Origin: Lentzea tibetensis
GTDB lineage: Bacteria > Actinomycetota > Actinomycetes > Mycobacteriales > Pseudonocardiaceae
Assembly: GCF_007845675.1 (NCBI RefSeq)
Contig: NZ_VOBR01000009.1
Location: 62,001 to 126,000 of the forward strand
DNA: 64,000 bases
Reading direction: 5' to 3'
Made by a program: the position numbers and the translations under genes. This document shows, piece by piece, positions 1-7,976 of the stretch (the first letter of the stretch is position 1; each line of letters opens with the position of its first letter). Under the pieces are notes generated by a model. It was not told where the DNA came from, did no database searches, and saw only the letters and a list, made by a program, of their open reading frames with translations.

Positions 1-48
1 CAACATCACGACACGCCCTGGTCACGCACCCGCACTAGCCTCGGTCAC

Positions 49-1488
49 GTGAGCATCGACATTGGCGAGAACGGGGCGGAGTTCGTAGTCGTGGCCAACC
101 GGCTGCCGGTTGACCTGGAACGCCTGCCTGACGGCACAGAACGCTGGAAGCACAGTCCAGGAGGGCTGGTCAGCGCGCTGGAACCGTTCTTGCGCTCGCA
201 CAGCGGTGCCTGGGTCGGCTGGCCCGGCGTCTCGGACACCGACGTCCCGCCGTTCGAGGACGACGGCCTGCTGCTGCACCCGGTGATGCTGACCGGCGAG
301 GAGGTCCGCGACTACTACGAGGGCTTCTCCAACGGCACGCTCTGGCCGCTCTACCACGACGTCGTCGCGCAGCCCGCGTTCCACCGGCGGTGGTGGAACT
401 CCTACCGCACGGTCAACCAGCGCTTCGCCGACGCGACCGCGAAGGTCGCGGCACAGGGCGCGACGGTGTGGGTGCAGGACTACCAGCTGCAGCTCGTCCC
501 GGCGATGCTCCGCGAGCAGCGCCCCGACCTGCGGATCGGTTTCTTCCTGCACATCCCGTTCCCGCCGGTCGAGCTGTTCATGCAGCTGCCGTGGCGCACC
601 GAGATCATCCGCGGCCTCCTGGGTGCCGACCTGGTCGGCTTCCACCGGCCCGGCGGCGCGCAGAACTTCCTCTGGCTGGCCCGCAGGCTCGTCGGGCTGG
701 AGCCCAGCCGCGGTTCCGTCGGCGTGCGCACGCGGCCCGGTGTCGTGCAGGTCGGCGACCGCACGGTGCGCGTCGGCGCGTTCCCGATCTCGATCGACTC
801 GGCCGGTCTGGACGCGGTCGCGAGGCGCAAGGAAGTCCAGCAGCGCGCCAAACAAATCCGGGCAGACTTGGGAAATCCGAAGAAGATCCTGCTCGGCGTG
901 GACCGGCTGGACTACACGAAGGGCATCGACGTCCGGCTCCGCGCGCTGTACGAGCTGGTCCGCGACCAGCGGATCGACCCGGAGGACGTGGCGATGGTGC
1001 AGCTGGCGACACCGAGTCGCGAACGCGTCGACCACTACAAGGCCATGCGCGAGGACATCGAGCGGTCCGTCGGCCGGATCAACGGCGAGTTCGGCCGGGT
1101 CGGCAGGCCGGTCGTGCACTACCTGCACCAGTCGGTGGACCGCGAGGAGCTCGTCGCGTTCATGAGCGCGGCGGACGTCATGGTCGTCACCCCGGTCAGG
1201 GACGGGATGAACCTGGTCTGCAAGGAGTACGTCGCCTGCCGATATGATCTTGGTGGAGCACTGGTCCTCAGCGAGTTCGCCGGTGCCGCAGCAGAACTGA
1301 CCAGCGCGTTCCTGGTGAACCCCCACGATCTGGACGGTGTCAAGAACGCTCTGCAGGCAGCCCTCGACATCGATCCGGCTGAGGGCCGCCGTAGGATGCG
1401 CGCTCTGCGACGCCAAGTCCTGACCCACGACGTTGACCGCTGGGCGAGGTCTTTCCTCGAGGCACTGGGCACGCAGACTTCCGTCTGA
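49..1488 (+). CDS. otsA: Trehalose-6-phosphate synthase (GT20)
   Basis: Makes trehalose 6-phosphate from a nucleotide-glucose donor and glucose 6-phosphate in the cytoplasm; first step of the OtsAB pathway. The 479-residue protein has the usual family length and shows the N-terminal VVVANRLPV segment, [11 protein letters not shown], the FFLHIPFPP loop, the donor-binding [10 protein letters not shown] motif and the C-terminal [20 protein letters not shown] block. The GTG start at 49 leaves no room for a clear Shine-Dalgarno; a TAGCCT hexamer 8-13 nt upstream would fit a leaderless transcript. The fused phosphatase/glycosidase follows 47 nt downstream, suggesting one transcript. Function is very secure; the donor (UDP-, ADP- or GDP-glucose) cannot be read from sequence. 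Confidence 0.96.
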   Translation: MSIDIGENGAEFVVVANRLPVDLERLPDGTERWKHSPGGLVSALEPFLRSHSGAWVGWPGVSDTDVPPFEDDGLLLHPVMLTGEEVRDYYEGFSNGTLWPLYHDVVAQPAFHRRWWNSYRTVNQRFADATAKVAAQGATVWVQDYQLQLVPAMLREQRPDLRIGFFLHIPFPPVELFMQLPWRTEIIRGLLGADLVGFHRPGGAQNFLWLARRLVGLEPSRGSVGVRTRPGVVQVGDRTVRVGAFPISIDSAGLDAVARRKEVQQRAKQIRADLGNPKKILLGVDRLDYTKGIDVRLRALYELVRDQRIDPEDVAMVQLATPSRERVDHYKAMREDIERSVGRINGEFGRVGRPVVHYLHQSVDREELVAFMSAADVMVVTPVRDGMNLVCKEYVACRYDLGGALVLSEFAGAAAELTSAFLVNPHDLDGVKNALQAALDIDPAEGRRRMRALRRQVLTHDVDRWARSFLEALGTQTSV

Positions 1489-1535
1489 AACAGTTCAGAA
1501 AACCCCTTGTCCCATCGAGTGCTTGAGGAGGGGCG

Positions 1536-4067
1536 TTGACCGCCGAGGCCCTCCCCGCCGACCTGCGCCGAGCCATCGTCCAGCTGGCCCGGACGCCACG
1601 ACTGCTCGTGGCCTGCGACTACGACGGGACACTCGCACCGATCGTCGAAGACCCGGAGCAGGCACGCCCGCTCCCGGAGTCCGTCGGTGCGCTGCGTTCA
1701 CTAGCGGGCCTGCACGAGACGACCAGCGCGGTGATCTCCGGTCGCGCGCTGCGCGATCTCGCCACGCTGTCCCGCCTGCCCGGCGAGGTCCACCTCGTCG
1801 GCTCCCACGGTTCCGAGTTCGACGTCGGCTTCGTGCACGCGATCGACGCGAACGCGAAGTCGCTGCACCGCCGCATCGAAGCCGAGCTGGAGCAGATCGT
1901 CGACGGGCACGAAGGCGTGCACCTCGAGGTGAAGCCGGCCAGCGTCGCCGTGCACGTCCGCCGCGCCACGCCCGAGGTGGGCGCGGTCGTGCTCGACCAG
2001 GTGCGTTCCGGCCCGTGCACGTGGGACGGCGTCCAGGTCACCGAGGGCAAGGCCGTCGTCGAGCTGGCCGTCATCCAGACCGACAAGGGCCACGCGCTCG
2101 ACGTGCTGCGCCACCAGGCGGGCGCGACCGCCGCCGTGTTCCTCGGCGACGACGTGACCGACGAGAAGGCGTTCGCCCGCCTCACCGGACCGGACGTGGG
2201 CATCCGCGTCGGCGAGGGCGAGTCGCTGGCGGAGTACACCGTCGCGGACACCACCGACGTCGCGACCGTGCTCGCGTTCCTGCTGGAAGAGCGCAGGAAC
2301 TGGCTGCACGGCGACCAGGCCGTCCCGATCGAGCGGCTGACCATGCTCGCCAACGAGCGCTCGGTCGGCCTCGTCACGCCGGACGCCAAGATCAACTGGT
2401 TGTGCCACCCGGAGCCGGACTCGGCGGCGATCTTCGCCGACCTGCTCGGCGGCCCGGCGGCCGGCCACTTCTCGATCAAGCCGGAGCACGGTTCGCTGCC
2501 GCTGGGCCAGCGCTACCTGCCGGGCACGATGATCGTCGAGACTCGCTGGTCCCGGCTGCTCGTCACGGACTACCTGGAGCACGACCTCGCGTCGCACCGC
2601 ACGGACCTGGTGCGCCGCATCAGCGGCTCCACGAACGCCGTGATCACGTTCGCGCCGCGTCCCGAGTTCGGCCAGGTGCCGGTCCGGCTGCTGCGCGAAC
2701 GCGACGGCCTGCGCGTCGTCGGCACCTCGGACCCGATGGTGCTGCGCTCCACCGGCGTCGACTGGGAGATCACCTCGGACGGCGTGCAGGAGACCGCACG
2801 CGCCATCGTGCGTCCGCGCGAGGGCGCTCCGGTGCTGCTGGAGCTGCGCTGCGGCACGGACGACCTGTCCGAGCACCCGATCGCCGAGCCGTCGCGCCGC
2901 GAGCGCGCCGGTGCGTACTGGTCGGAGTGGGCGGACACGCTGGAGCTGCCGCCGCTCGAGACGGACCTGGTGCGCCGCTCGGCGTTGACGCTGCGCGGCC
3001 TGGTGCACAAGGACTCCGGCTCCATCATGGCGGCGGCCACCACGTCGCTGCCCGAGGAGCTCGGCGGCATCCGCAACTGGGACTACCGCTACTGCTGGCT
3101 GCGCGACGGTGCTTTGACCGCGCAGGCACTGGTCTCGGTGGGCTCGTTCGCCGAGGCCGAGGCGTTCCTCGGCTGGATCCACGGCGTGCTGGCCACACTG
3201 CCGGGCCCGGAGCGCCTGCACCCGCTGTACACGTTGCACGGCACCATGCTCGGCGCCGAGGCCGTGATCGACACGCTGCCCGGCTACGCGGGCTCCCGTC
3301 CCGTGCGCGTCGGCAACCTCGCGAACCAGCAGGTGCAGCTCGACGTGTTCGGCCCGGTCGTCGACCTGGTCGTGTCGCTGGCGAACGCCCGCGGGTCGTT
3401 GACCGACGCGGACTGGACGATGGTCCAGGCGATGGCCGAGGCCGTCGCGCGCCGCTGGCACGAGCCGGACCACGGCATCTGGGAAGAGCGCCACGCCCCG
3501 CGCCACCACGTGTACTCCAAGGTCATGTGCTGGGTGACGATCGACCGCGCGATCAAGCTGGGCAAGCAGTTCGGCCGCGCGCTCGACCCGTCCTGGGAGC
3601 CGTTGCGCGAGACCATCGGCACCGACGTGCTGAAGAACGGGTGGAGCGACGAGGTCCAGTCGTTCACCACGGCCTACGACGGTGACGACCTCGACGCCGC
3701 GTCGTTGTTCGTGGGGCTGGCCGGGATGATCGACCCGGCCGACGAGCGGTTCCAGTCCACGGTCACGGCCATCGAGGCCGAGCTGCGGTCCGGGTCCACC
3801 GTGTACCGGTACCGGCGCGACGACGGTCTTCCCGGCGACGAGGGCGGTTTCCACCTCTGCGCCGCCTGGATGATCGAGGCCTACCTGCTCACCGGCCGTC
3901 GCACCGAGGCCGAGGAGCTGTTCGCGCAGATGGTCGACGCCGCCGGACCCACGGGCCTGTTGCCAGAGGAGTACGACCCGGTGGCGGAGCGGTCGCTCGG
4001 CAACCACCCGCAGGCGTACTCGCACCTGGGCCTGATCCGCTGCGCCCAGCTGCTGTCGCAGTCGTAG
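1536..4067 (+). CDS. otsB: Trehalose-6-phosphate phosphatase fused to a GH15 glycosidase (trehalase-like)
   Basis: Residues 1 to about 255 are a HAD-type trehalose-phosphatase: nucleophile motif ACDYDGTLAP (about 27-36), GSHGSE, DKGHAL and the metal loop FLGDDVTDEKAF. Residues from about 270 to 840 are a GH15 glucoamylase/trehalase-like enzyme with its N-terminal beta domain (ERSVGLVTPDAKINWLC), the NWDYRYCWLRDGA motif and the catalytic-acid region GLLPEEYDP. One polypeptide may therefore make trehalose from T6P and also hydrolyse trehalose or another alpha-glucoside. The TTG start at 1536 is chosen because GAGGAG lies at 1525-1530. It sits directly behind otsA, and a strong hairpin follows the stop codon. 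Each domain assignment is secure; the substrate of the GH15 part is inference. Confidence 0.93.
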   Translation: MTAEALPADLRRAIVQLARTPRLLVACDYDGTLAPIVEDPEQARPLPESVGALRSLAGLHETTSAVISGRALRDLATLSRLPGEVHLVGSHGSEFDVGFVHAIDANAKSLHRRIEAELEQIVDGHEGVHLEVKPASVAVHVRRATPEVGAVVLDQVRSGPCTWDGVQVTEGKAVVELAVIQTDKGHALDVLRHQAGATAAVFLGDDVTDEKAFARLTGPDVGIRVGEGESLAEYTVADTTDVATVLAFLLEERRNWLHGDQAVPIERLTMLANERSVGLVTPDAKINWLCHPEPDSAAIFADLLGGPAAGHFSIKPEHGSLPLGQRYLPGTMIVETRWSRLLVTDYLEHDLASHRTDLVRRISGSTNAVITFAPRPEFGQVPVRLLRERDGLRVVGTSDPMVLRSTGVDWEITSDGVQETARAIVRPREGAPVLLELRCGTDDLSEHPIAEPSRRERAGAYWSEWADTLELPPLETDLVRRSALTLRGLVHKDSGSIMAAATTSLPEELGGIRNWDYRYCWLRDGALTAQALVSVGSFAEAEAFLGWIHGVLATLPGPERLHPLYTLHGTMLGAEAVIDTLPGYAGSRPVRVGNLANQQVQLDVFGPVVDLVVSLANARGSLTDADWTMVQAMAEAVARRWHEPDHGIWEERHAPRHHVYSKVMCWVTIDRAIKLGKQFGRALDPSWEPLRETIGTDVLKNGWSDEVQSFTTAYDGDDLDAASLFVGLAGMIDPADERFQSTVTAIEAELRSGSTVYRYRRDDGLPGDEGGFHLCAAWMIEAYLLTGRRTEAEELFAQMVDAAGPTGLLPEEYDPVAERSLGNHPQAYSHLGLIRCAQLLSQS

Positions 4068-4069
4068 CC

Positions 4070-4097
4070 GGTTGGGGCTGCTCCGGCAGCCCCAACC
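4070..4097. terminator. Hairpin terminator after the otsA-otsB operon
   Basis: Two perfect 12-nt GC-rich arms (4070-4081 and 4086-4097) enclose a 4-nt loop, starting 3 nt after the otsB stop. There is no clear T-tract, as is usual for actinomycete terminators. Confidence 0.7.
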
Positions 4098-4176
4098 ACG
4101 CACGACCAGTTGACACGGTGGCGCCACCCGTCCGGGCTATCGACAGCTACCCCGTTTGACCCCAAAGATCATCCGC

Positions 4177-4407
4177 ATGAAGCGCATGATCACCACGACC
4201 GCACTGGCACTGGGCGCACTCGCGTTCGCCGCACCCGTCGCCAACGCGGGCGAGCCCGTCCTCAGCGGCCACGAGAGCGTCAACGTGCCCGGCGGCGCCG
4301 GCCACATCGACCTGCACTGGACCGTCATGAACGGCTCGACGTTCGACAACACCATCTCCGGCGACGTCGCGGGCTTCCCCGTCGACAACAACATCAACGT
4401 CCCCTGA
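4177..4407 (+). CDS. Small secreted protein of unknown function
   Basis: A 76-residue product starting MKRMITTTALALGALAFAAP with a typical Sec signal peptide (basic n-region, hydrophobic core, cleavage likely after VANA). The mature part is about 50 residues, acidic and Asn/Gly-rich (VPGGAGHIDLHW, FDNTISGDVAG), with no cysteines and no family I recognise. ATG 4177 is preferred over TTG 4156 because the signal peptide then begins at the methionine; ATG 4186 is a possible alternative. It ends 1 nt before the stop of the convergent response regulator. Coding status is supported by the signal peptide and codon bias; function unknown. Confidence 0.62.
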   Translation: MKRMITTTALALGALAFAAPVANAGEPVLSGHESVNVPGGAGHIDLHWTVMNGSTFDNTISGDVAGFPVDNNINVP

Positions 4408-4408
4408 T

Positions 4409-5014
4409 CTAGAGCCAACCGTTGTCGTGGGCGACCCGAAACGCCTCGACACGACCCGCGACGCCCAGCTTGGTCACCGCGGCGGACAGGTGGTTGCGCA
4501 CCGTCCCCGCGGACAAGCTGGTGCGTTGCGCGATGAGGGCGACCGGGGTGTCGAACTCCGCCAGCCGCAACACCTCCAGCTCCCGCTGCGTCAGCGGGCA
4601 GGGCGGTGCCGTCAACGCGTCGGCGGCCAGCGCGGGGTCGACGTACCGGCTGCCACCGTGGACGCGCCGGATCACGTCGGCCAGCGTCCCGCCGGGCGAG
4701 CCCTTCGGCAGGAAACCCTTGGCACCGGCCACGAGCGCCTGCTGCAGGTGCGGCGGCCGTCCGCGCCCGGTCAGGATCACCACCGCGCACGACGGCAGCA
4801 CGCTCGTCAGCTCGGCGGTGACCTCCAGGCCGTCCAGCTCGGGCATCTGCAGATCCACCACGGCGACATCGGGCCGATGGGCCAGCGCGAGATCGACCGC
4901 GGCCCGCCCGTCAGCGGCGCGCGCCACCACGGAGAGGTCCGGCTCCAGCTCCAGCAACGCGGCCAGCGCGTCGCGGATGAGCTCCTCGTCGTCGGCGAGC
5001 AGGACGCGGATCAC
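4409..5014 (-). CDS. NarL/DesR-type response regulator
   Basis: A 201-residue two-domain regulator. The N-terminal receiver starts MIRVLLADDEELIRDAL and has the phospho-acceptor Asp in VAVVDLQMPELDG and the conserved Lys in GFLPKGSPGG. The C-terminal LuxR-type helix-turn-helix has LTQRELEVLRL and LSAGTVRNHLSAAVTKLG. The GTG start overlaps the stop of the sensor kinase gene by 4 nt (GTGA), so the pair is translationally coupled. The cognate partner is the adjacent kinase; target genes are unknown, though the co-transcribed membrane protein is an obvious candidate. Confidence 0.93.
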   Translation of the reverse strand: MIRVLLADDEELIRDALAALLELEPDLSVVARAADGRAAVDLALAHRPDVAVVDLQMPELDGLEVTAELTSVLPSCAVVILTGRGRPPHLQQALVAGAKGFLPKGSPGGTLADVIRRVHGGSRYVDPALAADALTAPPCPLTQRELEVLRLAEFDTPVALIAQRTSLSAGTVRNHLSAAVTKLGVAGRVEAFRVAHDNGWL

Positions 5015-6117
5015 GGCGCCGGGACCACGACGTCGAGGATGAACACGCCATCCCGCGAGGAGGTGCGCACCGTGCCACCCACGGCGGCCAGACGTTCCGA
5101 AGTGCCGCGCAGGCCGAAGCTCAGACGATCACCGACGGGGGTGCCCGCGCCGTCGTTCGCGATGGTCATGCGCGTCTCCTCCGCGTCGTGGCTGACGTCG
5201 ATCGTGCACCACGCGGCCGCGCTGTGGCGCAGCACGTTGGTGCAGCCCTCGCGCAACGCCAGCGCGAGCTGAGTGGCCACCTCGCCGGAGATCTCCGCGG
5301 GCGAACCACTCGTCGTGCACCGGATCCCCGCGTCGCGCAGCACGTTCTCCACCGCCACCAGCTGATCACCGAGGTCGACCGCGCGGTACCCGTGCACGGC
5401 CTCGCGGACCTCGGTCAGCGCCGACGAGGCCAGGCTCCGCACCTCCGCCGCCTCGGCCGCCGACCGCGCCGGGTCGACGCCGCTCAACCGCGATGCGAGC
5501 TCCGCCTTCAGCGCGATCACGGCCAGCCGGTGGCCGAGCAGGTCGTGCACGTCGCGAGCGAACCGCAGCCGTTCCTCGGACACCGCGAGCCTGGCCACCG
5601 CTTCACGTCCCGCCCGTGCGTCGAGCAGGAGGTGCCACAGCCGGAACGGCAGCACGGTCGTCGCGATGACCGAGGCCGCGATCGAGGCCGCGATCACGCC
5701 GTGGGTGAGCGGCGAGCCACCTGCGACCGCACCCACCCCGACCGCGACGACCACCGTCGAAGCAGCGGCCACCCAGCGCCAGACCCCGTTGAGCAGCAAC
5801 GGCACGAAGCCCGCGGTCGCGCCGCCGATCCAGGCCCAGGTGTAGCGGTCGTCCGGGCCCGCGGGCGCGACCAGGAAGATCGACAGCACCGTCGCGGCCG
5901 CGAAACCCCAGCCGAGCAGCCGCCGGTGCCGCTCGGACACCGACGGCGTCGCGGCCGCGTGGAGAGCCGAGGCGTGCGCGACGGTCAGCAGCAGCACGCC
6001 CGCCACACCGAGCCATCGCCACACGGGGCTGGGCTCGCCGAGCACCGAGATCACCGGCACGACCAGGCAGCCGAGCCACATCACGCCGACCGCGGCCAGG
6101 ATCGCCCTGCGCTCCAC
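5011..6117 (-). CDS. DesK-like sensor histidine kinase (HisKA_3)
   Basis: About 368 residues. The N-terminal half carries several hydrophobic membrane segments (AAVGVMWLGCLVVPVISVL, GVLLLTVAHASAL, AGFVPLLLNGVW, STVVVAVGVGAVAGG). The dimerisation/phospho-acceptor helix is RFARDVHDLLGHRLAVI with the phosphorylated His in DVHD. The ATPase domain shows the N-box LREGCTNVLRHS, IANDGAG and SFGLRGTSERLAAVGG. It autophosphorylates and passes phosphate to the overlapping response regulator. Start is GTG 6117 (AGGGGG upstream); GTG 6123 is also possible. The upstream membrane-protein gene ends about 10 nt earlier, so all three form one operon. The signal is unknown; the multi-pass sensor resembles membrane-state sensors. 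Confidence 0.9.
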   Translation of the reverse strand: MERRAILAAVGVMWLGCLVVPVISVLGEPSPVWRWLGVAGVLLLTVAHASALHAAATPSVSERHRRLLGWGFAAATVLSIFLVAPAGPDDRYTWAWIGGATAGFVPLLLNGVWRWVAAASTVVVAVGVGAVAGGSPLTHGVIAASIAASVIATTVLPFRLWHLLLDARAGREAVARLAVSEERLRFARDVHDLLGHRLAVIALKAELASRLSGVDPARSAAEAAEVRSLASSALTEVREAVHGYRAVDLGDQLVAVENVLRDAGIRCTTSGSPAEISGEVATQLALALREGCTNVLRHSAAAWCTIDVSHDAEETRMTIANDGAGTPVGDRLSFGLRGTSERLAAVGGTVRTSSRDGVFILDVVVPAP

Positions 6118-6127
6118 CGCCACCCCC

Positions 6128-6913
6128 TCAGACCAAGAACAGCACGATTGTCGCGGCGATGACCAGGTCGACCACACCGCACCACTCCGACCACCAGCGC
6201 GGCGCCACCCGGTCGGCGCGGTGGTGCGCGAAGTCCCACACGGCGTGGAGGCCCCAGCCCGCCGCCACGACCCACAGCGACCACTCGACGTTCGCCGCGA
6301 GCACGGCCAGCGCCAGGTAGAGCGCGAACCCGGCCACCTGCACCGCGAGCATCCGCCGATCCGCGAACTGCCCGCGCACCACGCCGAAGAACAGGTAGGC
6401 CGACGGCAGGAGCAGCAACGTCCACGGCTCGGGGGCGCTCGGGCTCTGCCAGTTGTCCCCCACCATCGCCAGCGCGATCCACGTCGGCGCGCGGTGCGCG
6501 AGCACCCGGACCAGCGGATGCGCCGTCCCGGAGTGGTGCCGCGAGTACTCCTCCCGATGGGCGAGCATCGCGAACGCCATGGCGGGCAGCATCAGCACGT
6601 GCCCGCCCATCACCACGTGCTCGCCGGGCAGGAAACCCAGCCAGTGCGGCACGAGCAGCACCAGGTAGGGCAGGTACATCGCCGCGGCCATCTCCACGAC
6701 CCTGGCCCACCCGTGGCCGCGGTGGAGCATCCAGACGGTCATCGCGACCGTCATGCCGGTCGCGGCGACGAACGCCGCCACGTCCGGCCGCTGCGGCGTG
6801 CCGACGAGCTGGTCGGCCAGCGCCATCCCGACGAGCATCGCCACGACCATCTCGGCGGCGTGGCGGAAGAAGTGGCGCCACCGCGCCTCGGTTCCGATCA
6901 CTGAAGTACTCAT
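6128..6913 (-). CDS. Polytopic membrane protein, unknown function
   Basis: A 261-residue, mostly hydrophobic protein with an estimated seven or eight transmembrane segments (for example AEMVVAMLVGMALADQLV, VAATGMTVAMTVWML, PYLVLLVPHWLGFL, LALAVLAANVEWSLWVVAA, LVIAATIVLFLV) separated by short His/Arg-rich loops (LAHREEYSRHHSG, WDFAHHRAD). It looks like two half-repeats of about 130 residues. The start is ATG 6913 (MSTSVIGTEARW). It is the first gene of an operon with the sensor kinase and response regulator, so it may be the sensed or regulated component. I recognise no family. Confidence 0.7.
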   Translation of the reverse strand: MSTSVIGTEARWRHFFRHAAEMVVAMLVGMALADQLVGTPQRPDVAAFVAATGMTVAMTVWMLHRGHGWARVVEMAAAMYLPYLVLLVPHWLGFLPGEHVVMGGHVLMLPAMAFAMLAHREEYSRHHSGTAHPLVRVLAHRAPTWIALAMVGDNWQSPSAPEPWTLLLLPSAYLFFGVVRGQFADRRMLAVQVAGFALYLALAVLAANVEWSLWVVAAGWGLHAVWDFAHHRADRVAPRWWSEWCGVVDLVIAATIVLFLV

Positions 6914-7169
6914 GCCACGAGCGTCGGTCCGGCGCCGCGCAAGTTCTATCCGCACCTGTCACGACTCGGCCATGCGTTCCGCACGGGTCACCCATGCACT
7001 TACTGCATATCAGGATATGGCCAGAAACGCTTTTTCTAACCGTGAATGCGTTAACGAAGAATGTAACGCGATATCAAAAGTGATCCGCGTCACACCATTG
7101 ATCCGAGATGGCTTCGCGCGCGTGTAGGGGCCGTCACACACGCGCCGCCATGAGCCGACAAGGAATCTC
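6914..7169. other. Intergenic region between the two-component operon and the crystallin-like pair
   Basis: 256 bp. The stretch 7000-7080 is AT-rich for this genome and holds an inverted repeat GCGTTA(10 nt)TAACGC at 7048-7069. The Crp-like site and promoter of the first small secreted gene follow at 7080-7127. No ORF with coding character was seen. Confidence 0.5.
7080..7103 (+). promoter_or_regulatory. Crp-like operator and -35 element upstream of crystallin-like gene 1
   Basis: GTGATCCGCGTCAC (7080-7093) fits the actinomycete Crp consensus GTG(N6)GNCAC exactly. TTGATC at 7098-7103 is a plausible -35. The same arrangement with identical 18-nt spacing recurs at 7508-7531 before the paralogue. 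Confidence 0.5.
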
Positions 7170-7496
7170 ATGAAGAGGACGCTCACAGCGATCGCGGTCG
7201 GGATGACCGTCTTCGCCATCACCCCCGCGACCGCCGACGCAGCACCGGGCCGCTCCAGCGTGATCCTGATCGACAAGAAGGACTTCGCAGGTGACGCGGT
7301 CGCCGAGGGCCTAGCCGGCAGGGGCTGCCACAACGTGTCGCAGGACAACATGGCCACCTCGGTCATGCCCTACGGCAAGGTCACCCTCTGGGAGAACCGG
7401 AACTGCAAGGGCCGCAAGCTCGTACTCAAGGGTAACGTCGCGGATCTCGGCGAATTCAAGTTCGACAACACGACGTCGTCCGTGTCGTTCAGCTGA
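7170..7496 (+). CDS. Small secreted beta/gamma-crystallin-like protein, copy 1
   Basis: 108 residues: signal peptide MKRTLTAIAVGMTVFAITP with cleavage likely after ATADAA, then a single domain of about 80 residues with two cysteines (GRGCHNVSQD and WENRNCKGRK). The second half, VTLWENRNCKGRKLVLKG followed by a hydrophobic/Asp/Ser end, resembles a Greek-key beta/gamma-crystallin motif (aromatic, spaced Gly, terminal Ser). It is about 65-70% identical by eye to its neighbour, from which it is separated by about 100 bp. Likely exported. Whether it binds calcium, inhibits proteases or acts otherwise is not shown. A short inhibitor-like secreted protein is an alternative reading. Confidence 0.78.
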   Translation: MKRTLTAIAVGMTVFAITPATADAAPGRSSVILIDKKDFAGDAVAEGLAGRGCHNVSQDNMATSVMPYGKVTLWENRNCKGRKLVLKGNVADLGEFKFDNTTSSVSFS

Positions 7497-7507
7497 TAGC
7501 CGTGAAT

Positions 7508-7531
7508 GTGATCCGGACCACTCCGTTGATC
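7508..7531 (+). promoter_or_regulatory. Crp-like operator and -35 element upstream of crystallin-like gene 2
   Basis: GTGATCCGGACCAC (7508-7521) differs by one base from GTG(N6)GNCAC. TTGATC at 7526-7531 keeps the same 18-nt offset as in copy 1, so the regulatory region was duplicated together with the gene. Confidence 0.45.
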
Positions 7532-7600
7532 CGGATCGCATTCCAGCCCGTGTCTCCAATGACCGACAAGCTCCCCACGGATTATCAGCGAGGTTTACTC

Positions 7601-7930
7601 ATGAAGAAGACGCTTGCCGCCATCGCCATTGGTATGACCGCTTTCGCCTTCGTTTCCGGAACCGCTGCCGCAGCTCCGAAGAGCACCAGCGTGATCCTGA
7701 TCGACGAGGCGAACTTCGCTGGTGACGCCGTCGCCGAGGGCCTGGCGGGCAAGGGCTGCCAGAACGTCTCGCAGGACGACATGGCGACCTCGCTCGAGCT
7801 CTTCGGCGGCCCGATCACGCTGTGGTCCGAGCGCAACTGCAAGGGCGAGAAGCTGGTCGTGACCGGTGACGTCGCCGACCTCGGCGAGTTCGGCTTCGAC
7901 AACAAGACGTCGTCCATCTTCATGGGCTGA
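7601..7930 (+). CDS. Small secreted beta/gamma-crystallin-like protein, copy 2
   Basis: 109 residues: signal peptide MKKTLAAIAIGMTAFAFVSG (cleavage near TAAAA), then a domain parallel to copy 1: SVILIDEANFAGDAVAEGLA, GKGCQNVSQDDMATS, ITLWSERNCKGEKLVV and FGFDNKTSSIFMG. Both cysteines and the Gly/Asp pattern are conserved. ATG 7601 is chosen over upstream in-frame starts because the signal peptide begins there and AGGTT precedes it. It has its own upstream element, so it can be expressed separately. Coding character is strong; the biochemical role is unknown. Confidence 0.8.
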   Translation: MKKTLAAIAIGMTAFAFVSGTAAAAPKSTSVILIDEANFAGDAVAEGLAGKGCQNVSQDDMATSLELFGGPITLWSERNCKGEKLVVTGDVADLGEFGFDNKTSSIFMG

Positions 7931-7942
7931 CGTCTCTCTGAC

Positions 7943-7976
7943 GGAGATGGCGCGGCAGACGTGCCGCGTCATCTCC
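7943..7976. terminator. Bidirectional terminator between the crystallin pair and radA
   Basis: Arms 7943-7957 and 7962-7976 pair over 15 positions with one G-T wobble around a 4-nt loop. It follows the plus-strand gene at 7930 and overlaps the radA stop codon on the minus strand, so it can serve both converging transcripts. Confidence 0.65.

Noticed and set aside
1701-4127. Long minus-strand frame opposite the OtsB-GH15 gene
   Set aside because: Shadow frame; the plus-strand protein has catalytic motifs throughout and the antisense product has none.
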